Translations under genes and position numbers: made by a program
The notes under the pieces: generated by a model
The model's database searches: none
The model's input: the letters and a program-made list of their open reading frames with translations, nothing else
Told to the model about the DNA's origin: nothing
DNA from: Sinotaia quadrata
Lineage: Eukaryota; Mollusca; Gastropoda; Architaenioglossa; Viviparidae
Reading direction: 5' to 3'
Length of the DNA stretch: 64,000 nucleotides
NCBI GenBank assembly: GCA_028829895.1
Contig: CM054177.1
Location: forward strand, 74,817,163-74,881,162
Shown: positions 39,380 to 51,305 of the stretch, in pieces
How the letters are laid out: each line of letters starts with the position of its first letter
Position numbering within the stretch: the stretch's first letter is position 1

Positions 39380-40604
39380 CCTCCCTCTCTCTCGCTTCCC
39401 TGTGGGATGTGAGCAGATAAAAATTTGAACTACGATATTTCTGTTTATTGTTTTATAGCCAATAGAATTAATGTATTATGTATTTTGTACTTCCTGTTTC
39501 GAGGCGAACGCTTGCAGGGGAAAAAAATTGTTAGTTCAAATGCAAAAGTTAATTTTTCGAGTGAGTTCGCAAAAGTGAAAACAGAAATAGAAATTCAAAT
39601 ACTGCAATGGTAACAGCGAGCTCAAAACAAATTGACTGGTGCATTGTCGTTCGCCGTCACATTGTGGTTGCTGGCAGTTTGATGCATAGTGTCAAAAGGT
39701 ACAATGATTTGTCTTTAAATTATGAAATTGAAAGAAATCTAACTGTTACATACATTTGTCACCATCAGAGAAACTAGGTATTGACGTGGTCATTGGTGCT
39801 TAGCGTCAAAAAGTACAATGATTTGTTTTTTTAAAATTGGAAGAAAAGAAAACGTTGCATACATTTGTTTGTTTGTTCAGAGAAATTCGGTATTGACGTC
39901 AGCGTCAAAAAAATCTCTTTCTAAAGTAAAACCTTAATTTTTTTATTAAGAATAACATAAATCATTGCAAGATAAATATATCTTTTAATGAGTTTAGTCA
40001 TTGATATTTTAAACTATAATTTAATATTTACCTCGATCATTCTACACTTGTTATTCTAAGAAAATTCAGTAAATCAAAAGGTAATGTTTTCCATTTCTAA
40101 GAAAGACTAGCTAGCTAATGGGAGATGTAAGAGATGTTTGTGCATTATATAAATCGGTGGTGTTTAGTAGTGGAGAGGGGAATTTGAAGCCATTCACATT
40201 TTTTCTTTGCCCATGCTTCAAAAAATAGTTAAAAGTCATCCCTAGTAGAAAGTTTAGCTTCCTCTGCCGCTGATAATTCTATGTCCCCTATCAATCCGCC
40301 TTGAACAGATCTTCACTTTGTTCACATCGGGTTACAATGCCAGATGCTTCTTTCTTGCAAAGCATTAGTAGTTAGTCCCCTGTATAATAGCTGCTATTGA
40401 TTCTAATATTAAAATGCACTGTTCTAAAAAGTATAGCTTATTCTGGCGTTATATACTTACTATTCCATCTGATCCTGGCTCTTCCAAGATAATCCGAGTT
40501 TCTCTGGACCAGGTATGTCTGCAACATTTTCTCGGCTCATCAGACATCGGCCAACAGACGGGCACCAGAGAAAGAGCGAGGCCTATTCTGATCATCCTTA
40601 ACAT
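31697..40604 (-). CDS. Ependymin-related protein, GPI-anchored-type paralogue (ERP-B)
   Basis: Five exons: 40461-40604, 38963-39082, 38144-38234, 33121-33285, 31697-32133 (stop). Intron phases are 0,0,1,1 and the product is 318 residues. A signal peptide (MLRMIRIGLALSLVPVCW) is followed by the family's paired cysteine (RKCCRH). Exon 2 holds the family segment ending LIYKSVMDFQT. Exon 3 has SYHFPC...LQCVSG. Exon 4 has IWQVDQP...FSRKDCSPV, and exon 5 has MSIFDIPKEC, the hallmark equivalent of vertebrate DPSVFxxPxxC. Exon 5 then continues with an N-glycosylation-rich stretch (NAS, NIT, NST, NTT) and ends in NVLLIFVCLALAVITC, a C-terminal hydrophobic tail typical of GPI-anchor signals. Ependymins are secreted lipid- and calcium-binding glycoproteins; the role here is unknown. 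A possible AATAAA lies at 31600-31605, about 90 bases past the stop. Confidence 0.88.
32325..32485. repeat. GT-rich and (ATT)n microsatellites
   Basis: An interrupted GTGTGTAT tract at 32328-32402, then (ATT)9 at 32456-32484, both in the last intron of ERP-B. Confidence 0.93.
32953..33026. repeat. (GATA)n microsatellite
   Basis: About 18 GATA units in the last intron of ERP-B, about 95 bases from exon 4. Confidence 0.97.
34010..34170. repeat. Degenerate short tandem repeat
   Basis: Copies of GACCTGATTAGCATAATACG and CAATATTGACCTGAT with variable spacing. Confidence 0.6.
35695..36262. repeat. 61-bp minisatellite
   Basis: Five near-perfect copies of TTTACAATTACAACATTACT, ATACACTCTTCAGTTTACTT and TTGTAATACTAGGCTCCTTA, preceded by shorter degenerate copies built on ACACTATGTGGGTACATTTA. 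Confidence 0.93.
36555..37250 (+). mobile_element. Dispersed repeat, same family, copy 3
   Basis: Starts CGAGTCCAGTCATAAAGGCG, then GTAAGTTATTTGATTGATAA, and ends TTTAATAAATTTATTGACC ... AGTGGGTGGATGGGAGCTCG, matching the end of the 7.4-8.3 kb copy. It sits in an intron of ERP-B, between two related minisatellite arrays. Confidence 0.5.
37500..38060. repeat. 31-32-bp minisatellite
   Basis: At least eight copies of TTTACATTTATAATACTACT followed by ATACACTTTT, decaying to the right. Shares the 'tttaca.tt.taa.acta.tatacac' core with the 61-bp array at 35.7-36.3 kb. Confidence 0.92.
38690..38960. repeat. About 30-33-bp degenerate minisatellite
   Basis: About eight copies of TTGGCTCGCTTACAGTTTAA followed by TTATTCCTAC. 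The last copy touches the donor of ERP-B exon 2. Confidence 0.8.
39332..39394. repeat. (CT)n microsatellite
   Basis: CT run with a CCCTCCCTCC interruption, in ERP-B intron 1. Confidence 0.95.
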
Positions 40605-41349
40605 TGTTCAGTAATTTTATTTCTTCTAAATAATACACTAAACTGAATTTTTACGGAATTGTCTACCTTCTGTTGTATCTAAATAGAACTACTACTAAGT
40701 TTTCTTCACGATTGTGAAATGAGTGTGATAAACCCCGCGAAGGTTAAATTTAGAACTGACAAAACGGTACGTGTAATCCTATTTCTGGGGTCCCCGAGGT
40801 TTGCACGTGTAATCTGGGCCCTTCGATATTTGCACTTGTACAGACATGAAATGAAGTCTAATGAGCTTTTGACGTAATTTCGGCACACACACACACACCC
40901 AACAGGCCGCGCTGATCTCACTATTTTAAGATTTGCTCTTCGATACGCGCATTTAGATCTACACATTCCGATACTTGGCAGTACGAGTGACAACACTGAC
41001 AACTTTACGACACACAGAGAGACGTCGGGAAGACACCGAAAAGCAAGGTGTAGGTAATTCTTTATCATGGGTTTCTTATATCTGAATAACAAGCGACCAT
41101 CCCTGCGACATATGTACACTACAACACCATAACTAAGTCAGAAGCCAAAATCTGATTTGGGAAAATCCTATATTGCGAATAAGGACGATTTCTTATTAAT
41201 CTGAACTTTCGTTTCACGAACGCATTATAGATTGCTAGTAGGGTAACTCTTGTTTACGCTAAGAAAGAGAATTACGCGTAATAGATTCTACGTTGTTGAC
41301 TTCAATATGCTTTTAACAGTGTGGATATTAATCATAGAGTCATAGAAGG

Positions 41350-41815
41350 TAACTAAACACGTCTTTATTTATAAAAGTGGCTGCTTAGATTCTTCTACTT
41401 TAAAAATAGTGACAGCTCAGATTTTTATTATTTTATGCCATTAAAGGATAATTCAGATTTCTATTATTTTATTCCAAAACCAGGTTGCTCAGATTTGTAT
41501 TGCTCGAGTCATTAAAGAGATTGCTCATATTTCTATTACTTTATTCATAAAAGGGAATGTTCATATTTATTTAATTTACTCATGAAAAGGATTGCTCATA
41601 TTTCTAATACTTTACTCGTAAAAAGGGTTGCTCACTTTTAAAATTTTATTCATAAAAGGGATTGCTCAAATTTTTACTACTTTACACATATATGTATTGC
41701 TCAGATTTTCGTATTACTTTACTCATAAAAGGGATTGCTCAAATTTTTACTACTTTACACATATATGTATTGCTCAGATTTTCGTATTACTTTACTCATA
41801 AAAGGGATTACTCGG
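41350..41815. repeat. About 36-bp degenerate minisatellite
   Basis: Copies of ACTCATAAAAGGGATTGCTC followed by AAATTTTTACTACTTTAC. One pair forms a 74-bp direct duplication near 41650-41800. Confidence 0.85.
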
Positions 41816-41879
41816 ATAAGTACCCTCTAAGTATGCTGTGACCTTTTCGTGTTGGAAAGTGTATTTCACCAAGTTGTTT

Positions 41880-42110
41880 TGTTCCATGTTTATCGCAATG
41901 TCCTGACTATAGACCTGTGTATATATGTCCAGACTATAGACCTGTGTATATGTGGTGTTAATGTGTCCTGACTATAGACCTGTGTATATGTGGTGTTAAT
42001 GTGTCCTGACTATAGACCTGTGTATATGTGGTGTTAATGTATATAGACCTGTGTATATGTGGTGTTAATGTGTCCTGACTATAGACCTGTGTATATGTGG
42101 TGTTAATGTG
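41880..42110. repeat. 38-bp minisatellite
   Basis: Six copies of TCCTGACTATAGACCTGTGT followed by ATATGTGGTGTTAATGTG. One copy lacks TCCTGAC. Confidence 0.95.
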
Positions 42111-42849
42111 TGCACGTATGTGTATGCCCTTCACCTTGTGGTGAATGGAGGATTGTATGCATGCATGCTTACGTGCAGGATATGTGTGTGTGTGCATGCG
42201 TGCGTGCGTAAATTAGAGTTCCTTGTGAAAGATCTCACGATGGTAGTTAATTCATCTGACGAATACCTTATTGACTCTAGCCGTTGCCGTCAACTGTCAA
42301 ATCCGGCAAGTCCTGTCTACACTAACTATACGTTTGTTAACAAAACAATTTAGTATATCATAACAGTAATATCTCTTTCACAACTATCACCCAAGCACCA
42401 AATTTAAAAACCTACTTCCTTTCAGTCACGAGACATCAGTTACTGAAGAAGAAAAGAAGTTGGGTTGGAGGGGGGGAGAAGAGAGAAAGAGGAAGGATAA
42501 ACTTTATAAACTTAGTAAGTCACATCCAATAACAGTCAAGACTACTGTACTAAATGTTAGTATTAAAAAACCGGTAAGGTCATCTTGACATTCAGATAGA
42601 TGGTAATAGTTAGAACAATGACGTGACCTTAGTTCAACTTGTTTCAATACAATAGACTAAAACCAATGCAACATTTATTTTCATGCGTAAATATGCTTGA
42701 CAAAAGACTGTTAACTTTGTAAGTTTTTGTTTGTTTGTTTTTGGGGAGTTCGTGGGGGTGCTTAGAAGTGAATTGAGATAGATAGATAGATAGATATTCA
42801 AATGGTACTGCTAAAAGTCGCACACGCATGCACACGCACACACAAGCAT

Positions 42850-43155
42850 TAAAACAGCACTAACCAACAAAACTGACATGTCACATTATAACAGCACTAA
42901 CCAAAACTGACATGTCACATTATAACAGCACTAACCAAAACTGACATGTCACATTATAACAGCACTAACCAAAACTGACATGTCACATTATAACAGCACT
43001 AACCAAAACTGACATGTCACATTATAACAGCACTAACCAAAACTGACGTGTCACATTAAAACAGCACTAACCAAAACTGACATGTCACATTAAAACAGCA
43101 CTAACCAAAACTGACATGTCACATTATAACAGCACTAACCAAAACTGACATACAA
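42850..43155. repeat. 34-bp minisatellite, nine near-perfect copies
   Basis: Unit ACAGCACTAACCAAAACTGA followed by CATGTCACATTATA. Very few substitutions separate copies. Confidence 0.97.
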
Positions 43156-43189
43156 ACATTACAACACCACTAATAGAAACTACAACACA

Positions 43190-43490
43190 CAAACACTCCC
43201 TAAGGCAACACACACGTCCTTTCTATCACCGTATAAACGACAAACACTCACTATGGCAACACAGATGTCCTTTGTATTACCGTATAAACGACAAACACTC
43301 ACTATGGTAACATAGATGTCTTTGTATTACCGTATAAACGACAAACAATCACTATGGCAACATAGATGTCTTTGTATTACCGTATAAACGACAAACACTC
43401 ACTATGGCAACACAGATGTCCTTTGTATTACCGTATAAACGACAAACACTCACTATGGCAACATAGATGTCTTTGTATTACCGTATAAAC
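43190..43490. repeat. About 50-51-bp minisatellite, six copies
   Basis: Unit CCGTATAAACGACAAACACT, CACTATGGCAACACAGATGT and CCTTTGTATTA. Starts about 35 bases after the 34-bp array ends. Confidence 0.95.
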
Positions 43491-44844
43491 TGGAATAATG
43501 CATAAATGATGTGCACGGTGGAGAGTTTGGAAGCTTGAATCCGGCAAATACACAATTACAATAACTGCATCAAGCGAAATTAGAAAACAAACTTTAATGT
43601 ACAAGGTTTGACATAACCTTTATTAATGAACAAACCAACACAAATACAAAATCAATATATGTACAAATGTCAGATTGTCACAATGAGTAGTGTTTTATAC
43701 AAACTCAACTTGAGGACAGGAAACATACATCACATTTTCCATTATACATCAATATTCCTAAATCCAGATTGATGAAAATTATAGTCATTAAAAAGAAAAT
43801 ACGTTTGAACTACACGCATTCCCTTCGTAAAAGATTGTAAGTACCAAAAATCGGTTTTTTAAAAAGTATATAAGCACTGTTTAAAAAAAACAACCAAACT
43901 TATACACATTTAAACCACCCATTGGTAGAGATACTTCAAAAATTAGGAAGGAAACCCGTGTATAATAATTTTTTTAAATATTTCCAAGCAAATCGATGAA
44001 ATAGGGAATAATCCTAACAGTGATGGCGTAATAAGCTAAATATGATGATTTAAATGAACAACCTGGAACTTTGAATAGTTATATACACTTGAATGATAAA
44101 CAAAACAACTCGAGCTTTGGCAATAACGATTGTCGTACAAATATTTTTAACATCTCAAATGCTTATGAATTTTTCAAAACTCTATTATGGTAATAAACTC
44201 CAAGAACTCGACTGTGTGCAAACTGGAAGGAAATGAAAGTAAAACCGTGAAATATTTCTTTGAGTATGACGGAATATGTCTTGTCTGTGCAATGATGAAA
44301 AATCTGTCAATTTCAAAAGATAATAAGATTTCAGAAGAAAAATCAGAATATATCATATACTGCTCTGGCCAGTGTTTATGTGGAAAGTATTTATCATTAG
44401 ACAATTGAAATAAACTGAAAGATCATGTTACTACATTGTATGAAAATAGCAAATATTTCCAAATATTTAGTAGAAAGGGAGAGATGAAAATGCGGTTTGA
44501 TTTGGCAAATATGGGTTTCGGAACTTCTCTTTTTAGATAAGAGTATATAAATTTTCATAGCAAGCAGTTGAAAATTGGTCTTATGCCAGATTTTGATTGA
44601 TTATTTCTGTCATCATGTTGAAATGAATTCAAATACCAGTATATCTCTCCAAGACTATAAACCTGTTATAAAACACAACAACAACCATTTTAAGAATAAG
44701 TTTTGATAATTTCAGGAATATTTTTCAAAGATGCTATTTACCTCTATCAGAGTTGACAAATTTTCAGGAAACAAAGATTTACTCTTTCTGACTGCATTAG
44801 TCTTGGCTTCTGATGCCGTTTAACAAATTCTGCATTTTATAGAA

Positions 44845-45015
44845 GAGTTTCGGAGAAGTCTTTCTTAACACATAAAATGATTTTTAAAAATAAAGAAGTC
44901 TTTCTTAACACATAAAATGATTTTTAAAAATAAAGAAGTCTTTCTTAACACATAAAATGATTTTTAAAAATAAAGAAGTCTTTCTTAACACATAAAATGA
45001 TTTTTTAAATAAAGA
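44845..45015. repeat. 40-bp tandem repeat, four copies
   Basis: Unit GAAGTCTTTCTTAACACATA followed by AAATGATTTTTAAAAATAAA, nearly perfect. About 300 bases 3' of the ERP-A stop. Confidence 0.95.
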
Positions 45016-45315
45016 AATCCTAGAGCAAGTGCAGCTTTTGTAGTGAACGACTGTTCACAGTGTTCAACTAAGTCAACGGTATACCCAAACTTGAAAACAT
45101 TGGTCATACGAACATTCACAGCATTCATGTAATTTTTAAGAGTAGCAATATATGGTAAAATATATTTCTTTCATACTCTCCTCCATTTATATCTGTGGAC
45201 CTAATCATGATGCAATTCTTGCACGAAAGTGTTCATTCACAAAAGTGTTGCATTCATTGCAATTTTTTTTTACATTTGTCTTCAGAAATTATGTATTTAT
45301 TCATTTATTTGTTTA

Positions 45316-48300
45316 TTACGACAACCTCCTATTTTTACCCTTTCGACTTTTAGGATATATTTTATAATCTGTATTATTAATCGTTTTTTGTCGCTGATCC
45401 AAAAGGAAATAATCAAGCTTTGTCTTTCTTCTCTGAGCGTCCTCTCCAGACGCGCCGTTTACCACGTGACTGCTCACTCCATGGCGTACGCTGTCGGCTA
45501 AATGAGAACATGAGGACGGCAAGTCGAACACATTCGGGTCACTGATGCCTTCCGAATAATCTTCAATGTCGTACTCCTCCTCGAAATAACCTGCCAACAA
45601 ATGCAAAGCAACATGAAATAATTGAAACTTGAATCAAACATGTCTTTATGAAGTGGGTCTCTTAGGGTAAATATGACGTCATATTTAATGCCGTCATTAG
45701 CAGTATATTTTTCCATCCAGAAACTCTTACTGGGAGAGTGTCAAAACAACTGCTCTCCTTGTTTCCTTGAAAGGGTTATACTGCATTAGCCATTAGAGGG
45801 TGTTGATTAGTTCCTTCAGAATTAACACTGGGTTCTACAATTTTAATGTTTGATAAAACAAGTGGAATAATTTCTTACCATCGCATATACCGCCTATTCA
45901 CTAATCTCGCATTGATACAACCGAACTTTAATTATTTTTTAAATTACAATTCATGTATTCACTGCATTCACCGATCTTTCTCTCAGTCATGTATTTTGCA
46001 TCACTTTCGTCATTTTAAAATACTTTATTATAATAACAAATCAGGTAGCTGGGAATATATTTTCTATATCATTAGTGCAGAAATACTAATCACAAATATC
46101 GCTATTTTGGTAATGTCTTTATTGCCTTACTTTATTAGTATTAGTTTGCTCTATAGCAACTCTTATGCCCACGAAGCGAGTGATTCGCAGCTATCTAGAT
46201 ACACTATCTATCTAGTGTTCTTTGGACACACTCCTGCTCTATTGTATAATTTTGTATACAGTGTGGCTATGTAATGTATCTTTGACGCACTTTAGATATG
46301 CAATATACTTTTGATGCACGCTAGTAATGTAATGTACTTCTGACGCACTTTAGATATGCAATGCACTTTTGACGTACTTTAAATAATACACTTTTGGTGC
46401 TTTCTGTCCTTACGATGTACTTTTTTTTGTCTTACAAGCTGCGCGATGTAATTTCCGATCCACTCTAATTTTTAATGTACGTGTATTTGTCTCAAATGGA
46501 AAACGCTTCATGTCTGTGAACACGACAGTTTGACAACGGATTCTTTTTTATTACAGTAGAAGCTTGTCGTTAATTTTCTTGGGTAATTTATGCCAATATA
46601 TCTCAGCCAACAGAAACCATTATGTTTTATGTTTTACCAAGAGATGCCATTATGCTTCACCAACAGATGTCATTATGTTTCTCCAGCAGATAACATTATG
46701 TTTCACTAGCAGATGTTATTATGTTTCACCAACAGATGACATTATGCTTCACCAACAGATGTCATTATGTATCACCTATCGATATGATTATTAATATTTC
46801 ACCAAGAGATCATCTTGGTCAACCAATTAGGTCATGTTTAAGCAGCAGTCAGCAATTGGGGTCATGGTATGTTTAAGTAATAGATACATTTATGTTTTAC
46901 CAACTTAGGAAATATTGTTATAATAGTAGAAGTCATTATGTTTCAGCCAAAAGTCATCGCCATGTTATAGCAAATGTCATAATTATGTTTTAAGAAAAGT
47001 CGTCATTATGTTATAGCAAAAGTCGCCAGTATACTTTAGATTTTTTATATTTCAAATCATCATTAAGGTTTAGCAAAAGTCGTCATTATGTGTATAATGT
47101 GTGTCTGCAGTAGAAGTTTCAACACATAAGTCGTGTTTTAGCAATGCAAGTCAATTTGTTTCAGTAAAAGATACTATTATGTTTTAGCAATACACGAAAA
47201 AATAGTGACCAACAACCACAAAAAAAAACAATAATAAAAAATATTTGACGGAATATTATAGCTGATTACGACTTATAGGCCAGAGCACACTAGAGATTGC
47301 CGTATTATGCCAGCATGCTTGAAACTGGACACTACGCAAAGAGGGTCTGGACGACGCTTTTAGTCTATTTATTGCCAAAATGACACTTACCGGTCAAACA
47401 CTCTATTGGTGTTAGTGAAGCATGTTGGTATGGGAAACAATGGTAAGCTATCAATGAAACGTTAGTGTTGATATAGCTTAAATAAGAATGCGATTGCCTG
47501 TATCATCCACAAAAACAGTAACAGTATATTTCAAACGATTTTTAATTTTTCAAGTGAAGCTTTAAACGCGGTATTTAAGAACTGATCCGATGTTTTATCT
47601 TGAAAAGTCAAAATTACAAATAAAGAAATACAGACACACATTTCTACCTCCTCTGAGGTAATAATAAAGCAGACAGGTAGATTACCGTTGGTAGTCCATG
47701 GTCCGCTCTCCTTCCTGTATACCGGTACACATGCACTGCCAGTGAACCCTACAGTGACCTTCACCCCAACGTCCGGATGGTCTGATCGCCAGTAGTTTAC
47801 CACCTGATCCGATTTGTTGGAACCGATGTATGTTGCAAAGCCTGTAAGCATACCAGTCATTCAAGATTAACCTGACATCACTCATTTGTTTCACACAGCA
47901 AAATATGCTGACCTATTTATACAGGCTACACGCACATATTCGTTGACTGATCTATGCAGGTTACACACATTCACTGACTGATCGAAACAGATTACACATA
48001 TTTGCTGACTGGTTCATACTTGATACACACATTCGTTGACTGAAACAGGTTAAACACATGCTACGTCTTTATAAACAAACCACGTCATTAAAGACTATGA
48101 ACCCACTGTTTACATGCCTGTAAAATGTGTAAATAACTATTTGTAACTAGTGTACACACTAATCAACAATAATTACATCGTATCAACGCTACCTATCCGG
48201 AAATATGCATTACTCTGTGCGTACATACTTCCCTCCATCCATTACTGTAGGTTTGATCAATTTGAACTCATGCTGCCGCATTACTTTAAACAAGATTTTT

Positions 48301-48962
48301 AACTGTTTTGATTCTGAGCTTTGAATAAAATTTCGTTCGTCAAAATGTCGTGTGGACTCACCTGGAACACATTGCAGGTACAGGAGATTGTTAAGTGGCT
48401 TCACGACACAACCGGCAGTTGTGTTGGGAGTGAAACGATAACTCTTCTCCTGCAACAGAGAGTCGAAAACGTTGTACACGGACATCTATTCATCCATCCT
48501 TATCTTTTCTTCTCTCTATGTGTGTACATGCGTGTGTAATGTATGTATATATGTGTGCGTGTGTAGCTCTGCTATATCTATCCTTAACCCCTATACCGCT
48601 TCCCAAATATTCTGCCAAGAAAATATGCACTTTAAGTATTAAATCACACACACACGCGCGCACGCGGGCGCAAGTGTGAATGAGAGGAACTACTTACCTT
48701 CAGGAAGTCCAAAACAATTGTATGAGTCAACATTTTCGATCTGTTCGCCGTGCTGATCCGTGAGAAAAAAAATGCTTGTTTCCCACTTTCATAGTTCGAA
48801 AATACTTCAGCAGTTTCCTGCAAAATCCGAAACGTTAATTATGAGATGGGATTTTTGTAGTAAGTTCAAAATTCCATTTCAAACAACAATTTAAATTCTG
48901 TTATTGAAAGCGACGGTACAGTTTGTTCCATATGAGAGAAAGAGAAAGTGAGAGAAAAAGAA

Positions 48963-49040
<78 letters not shown>

Positions 49041-49058
49041 ACTAGGGTGTGTGGAGAA

Positions 49059-49115
<57 letters not shown>

Positions 49116-49894
49116 ACGTGCGCGCGCGGAAAAGCGTGTGTTTCCGTGTGCGAAAGTTTGTTGTTAGAGTGTGTGTAAGAGAGGTAGTTTGTGATAGAAA
49201 ATGTGTGAGTGTGTGTGGGAGGGAGGGAGAGAGTGTGTGTGAGTACGAGAGGGTGTTTGTGAGAGAGAGAGAGAGGAAGAAATAATGCCTACAAGCATCA
49301 GTTGTAAACATTCTTTTAAAAATAATTATTTTTAAAACAGTGTTTACAACAGACTTGTAGGTATTATAATTAATCCTTTACAGCTTCACGAACGAACATG
49401 ATTATTCAATGAGATTAAATGGATTTGAGTCATAATGTGCCATGGTAATGCTAATAAATATTTTGTGGATTAAGTAATGGTGTGTATTTTTGTAAACCCT
49501 GTCTGATAGGCTAGTAAACATTATATCACAAACTTCTTTCCTCGTTACTCTTCATCCAAGATTTTAATGATACCAACAATTAAGAGGCACAATCCTAGCT
49601 GACAAACTCTAGCCATCTTGCACGAGTGGATCACATTCTTCACCAAAAATGAGAATGCAACGGACAGAGAAGAGGTCGGACAAAAATAATAATATGCAAT
49701 CTAACACTTGCCTGGTCACCTCCATCGCGAATCCCGAACATTCTCTGATGATCGGTTGTAGCAGACTTCAAGACCCACGTTTCCTTGGTGATGGCATGCC
49801 TGCAGCATGTCTTCAAGGCCTCGGCAACAGATTTCGGCTGACATAACGGCACGAAAAAAACTATCACCACAAATATGGTAATGTATATTCGCAT
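45316..49894 (-). CDS. Ependymin-related protein, soluble paralogue (ERP-A)
   Basis: Five exons: 49712-49894, 48698-48817, 48362-48449, 47686-47841, 45316-45590 (TAA), giving 273 residues with intron phases 0,0,1,1, identical to the paralogue downstream. A signal peptide ([20 protein letters not shown]) precedes KTCCRH. Exon 2 (40 residues, ending [12 protein letters not shown]) matches the paralogue's 40-residue exon 2. Exon 3 has KSYRF...LQCVPG. Exon 4 has [17 protein letters not shown] and SACVPV. Exon 5 has the diagnostic [14 protein letters not shown]. The C-terminus is basic ([12 protein letters not shown]) with no hydrophobic tail, so the protein should be freely secreted. Intron 1 appears to begin CAG|GCAAGT, a GC-AG intron. 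A TATATAA lies about 90 bases upstream of the ATG. The stop overlaps TTTATT on the + strand, so the 3' UTR may be short. Confidence 0.9.
46560..47190. repeat. About 23-bp degenerate minisatellite in ERP-A intron 4
   Basis: Copies of GTCATTATGTTTCACCAACA with AGAT linkers, regular at 46620-46800. Looser copies (GTCATTATGTTTTAGCAAAA) run to about 47190. Confidence 0.85.
47925..48060. repeat. Short degenerate tandem repeat
   Basis: Copies of TTCGTTGACTGATCTATGCA followed by GGTTACACACA, in ERP-A intron 3. Confidence 0.7.
48965..49115. repeat. Compound (GT)n-(GA)n-(GT)n microsatellite
   Basis: GT run 48965-49014, GA run 49015-49040, GT run 49061-49113. Further GT/GA-rich sequence runs to 49275. 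Located in ERP-A intron 1. Confidence 0.95.
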
Positions 49895-49982
49895 TGTAGA
49901 AAGACAAAATCCTTACGTGTGCTTTTCAGTTAAAAGTCCAAGAGTCGAGCTTAAATATTTTATCATTCGAATAAACCAAGCG

Positions 49983-49989
49983 TTATATA
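49983..49989 (-). promoter_or_regulatory. TATA box of ERP-A
   Basis: Reads TATATAA on the minus strand in the context CCTATATAACG, 89-95 bases upstream of the ERP-A start codon. This allows a start of transcription near 49955-49960 and a 5' UTR of about 60 bases. Position and consensus are seen; function is inferred. Confidence 0.5.
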
Positions 49990-50370
49990 GGCCCTGGCAA
50001 GTAAGCAAGTCACCCAATGATACATAGCAACTAAGTTTAGTGACGCAACCAGAGTATATGACTGGATCTATTTTAAAAACTTTTAAAACATATAATTTAG
50101 CTTGTATGTCTGCAAAGCATATATTAGCAAAAGTGAAACTAAAACTGTCCTAATCTGTTTCTCATACATTTCTGATTCGAAATAGCTATTGGGGAGAAGA
50201 CAAAGAACCCCTTTCTAAAAATAGTTACGTTTCAGTGTGAAGTATATTTCTGTTATCGCTTATTCAAACCGAAAGTCATCGGGTAAACCAGCTATGAGAA
50301 AATAACGCCACACATAACTGTATTAAGCATTGGGTGTAGACGTCAACATGGTTAACCACGAGTCCGGGAC

Positions 50371-50408
50371 ATTTTTTTTTTTTTTTTTTTTTTTTTTTTG
50401 GGGGGGGA
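50371..50408. repeat. Poly-T followed by G run
   Basis: 29 T residues then eight G residues. Could be the tail of a minus-strand retroposon, but nothing recognisable adjoins it. Confidence 0.8.
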
Positions 50409-50689
50409 GTCCCTTTTACTGTTGCACTTAGTTTGGACAAAAAGCAATTTTTTTGTTATTTTCAAGTAAATATTTTGTACAAGCATAATGCCTGAAGAGA
50501 AACCTCAGCAAGCGAATACGTTTCGAAGCTAATGATAACTTGTACATGACAGTTTGAGGTAAAGCAAACAATAACAACAAGAGAACACAAACTGCTCAGC
50601 TCTTGCTGGAGCCGAATAAGTCATAATTCACAGGGGTAGCAGAAATCCTACATAGGAACTTTTGCAGAAATACAAAATTCTAAACACTA

Positions 50690-50950
50690 AAATTACAGGC
50701 ATTAAGCGCTACAAATACAGGCGTCGGAACACTAAAAATACAGAGATCGAAACTAGAAATACGGGAATAAAAACACTAGATATATGTGGAATAAAAATAC
50801 TAGAAATACTGGAATCCAAATACTAGAAATACGGGTATCCAAACGCTAGAAATTCTAACATCCGAGCACTCGAAATACAGGAATAAAACAATAGAAAATA
50901 CAGGAATAGAAGTATTAGAAATACAGGAATAAAAACACTAGAAAAAGCGT
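50690..50950. repeat. About 22-bp degenerate minisatellite
   Basis: Copies of ACACTAGAAATACAGGAATA with substitutions and small indels. Confidence 0.8.
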
Positions 50951-51084
50951 GAAAGTACCAATCAGAAGCAGGTTCTGAAACAGAAGAAATTAATATATTC
51001 TGAGACAGACGAAGTCAAAATAGTCTGAGACTTTAAAATAAGGAAAAACGTTTGATCCCTACGAAAAGGAGACATTAGCGTTGC

Positions 51085-51305
51085 GAATAAAACCAAGAGA
51101 ACAGCAATAGTCGCCAACGTTAGTAACACAAGACCAAGAGAACAGCAATAGTCGCCAACGTTAGTAACACAAGACCAAGAGAACAGCAATAGTCGCCAAA
51201 GTTAGTACACTAAAGTGTCAAAAACATTAAAACACAAGACCGAGAGAACAGCAATAGTTGCCAACGTTAGTACACTAAAGTGTCAAAAACATTAAAACAC
51301 AAGCA
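51085..51305. repeat. 41-bp tandem repeat
   Basis: Unit AAGACCAAGAGAACAGCAAT followed by AGTCGCCAACGTTAGTAACA. The last copies have an extra block (ACTAAAGTGTCAAAAACATT). Confidence 0.9.

Larger units (their letters stand above)
40605..45315. other. Spacer between ERP-B and ERP-A
   Basis: 4.7 kb with no gene recognised. Contains five minisatellites (listed) and AT-rich unique sequence at 43500-44840. It must hold the ERP-B promoter at its left end and the ERP-A 3' UTR at its right end. No TATA box was evident upstream of ERP-B. Confidence 0.6.

Noticed and set aside
45846..46274. 142-residue hydrophobic plus-strand frame
   Set aside because: AT-rich sequence in an ERP-A intron; composition explains the hydrophobicity and no family motif is present.
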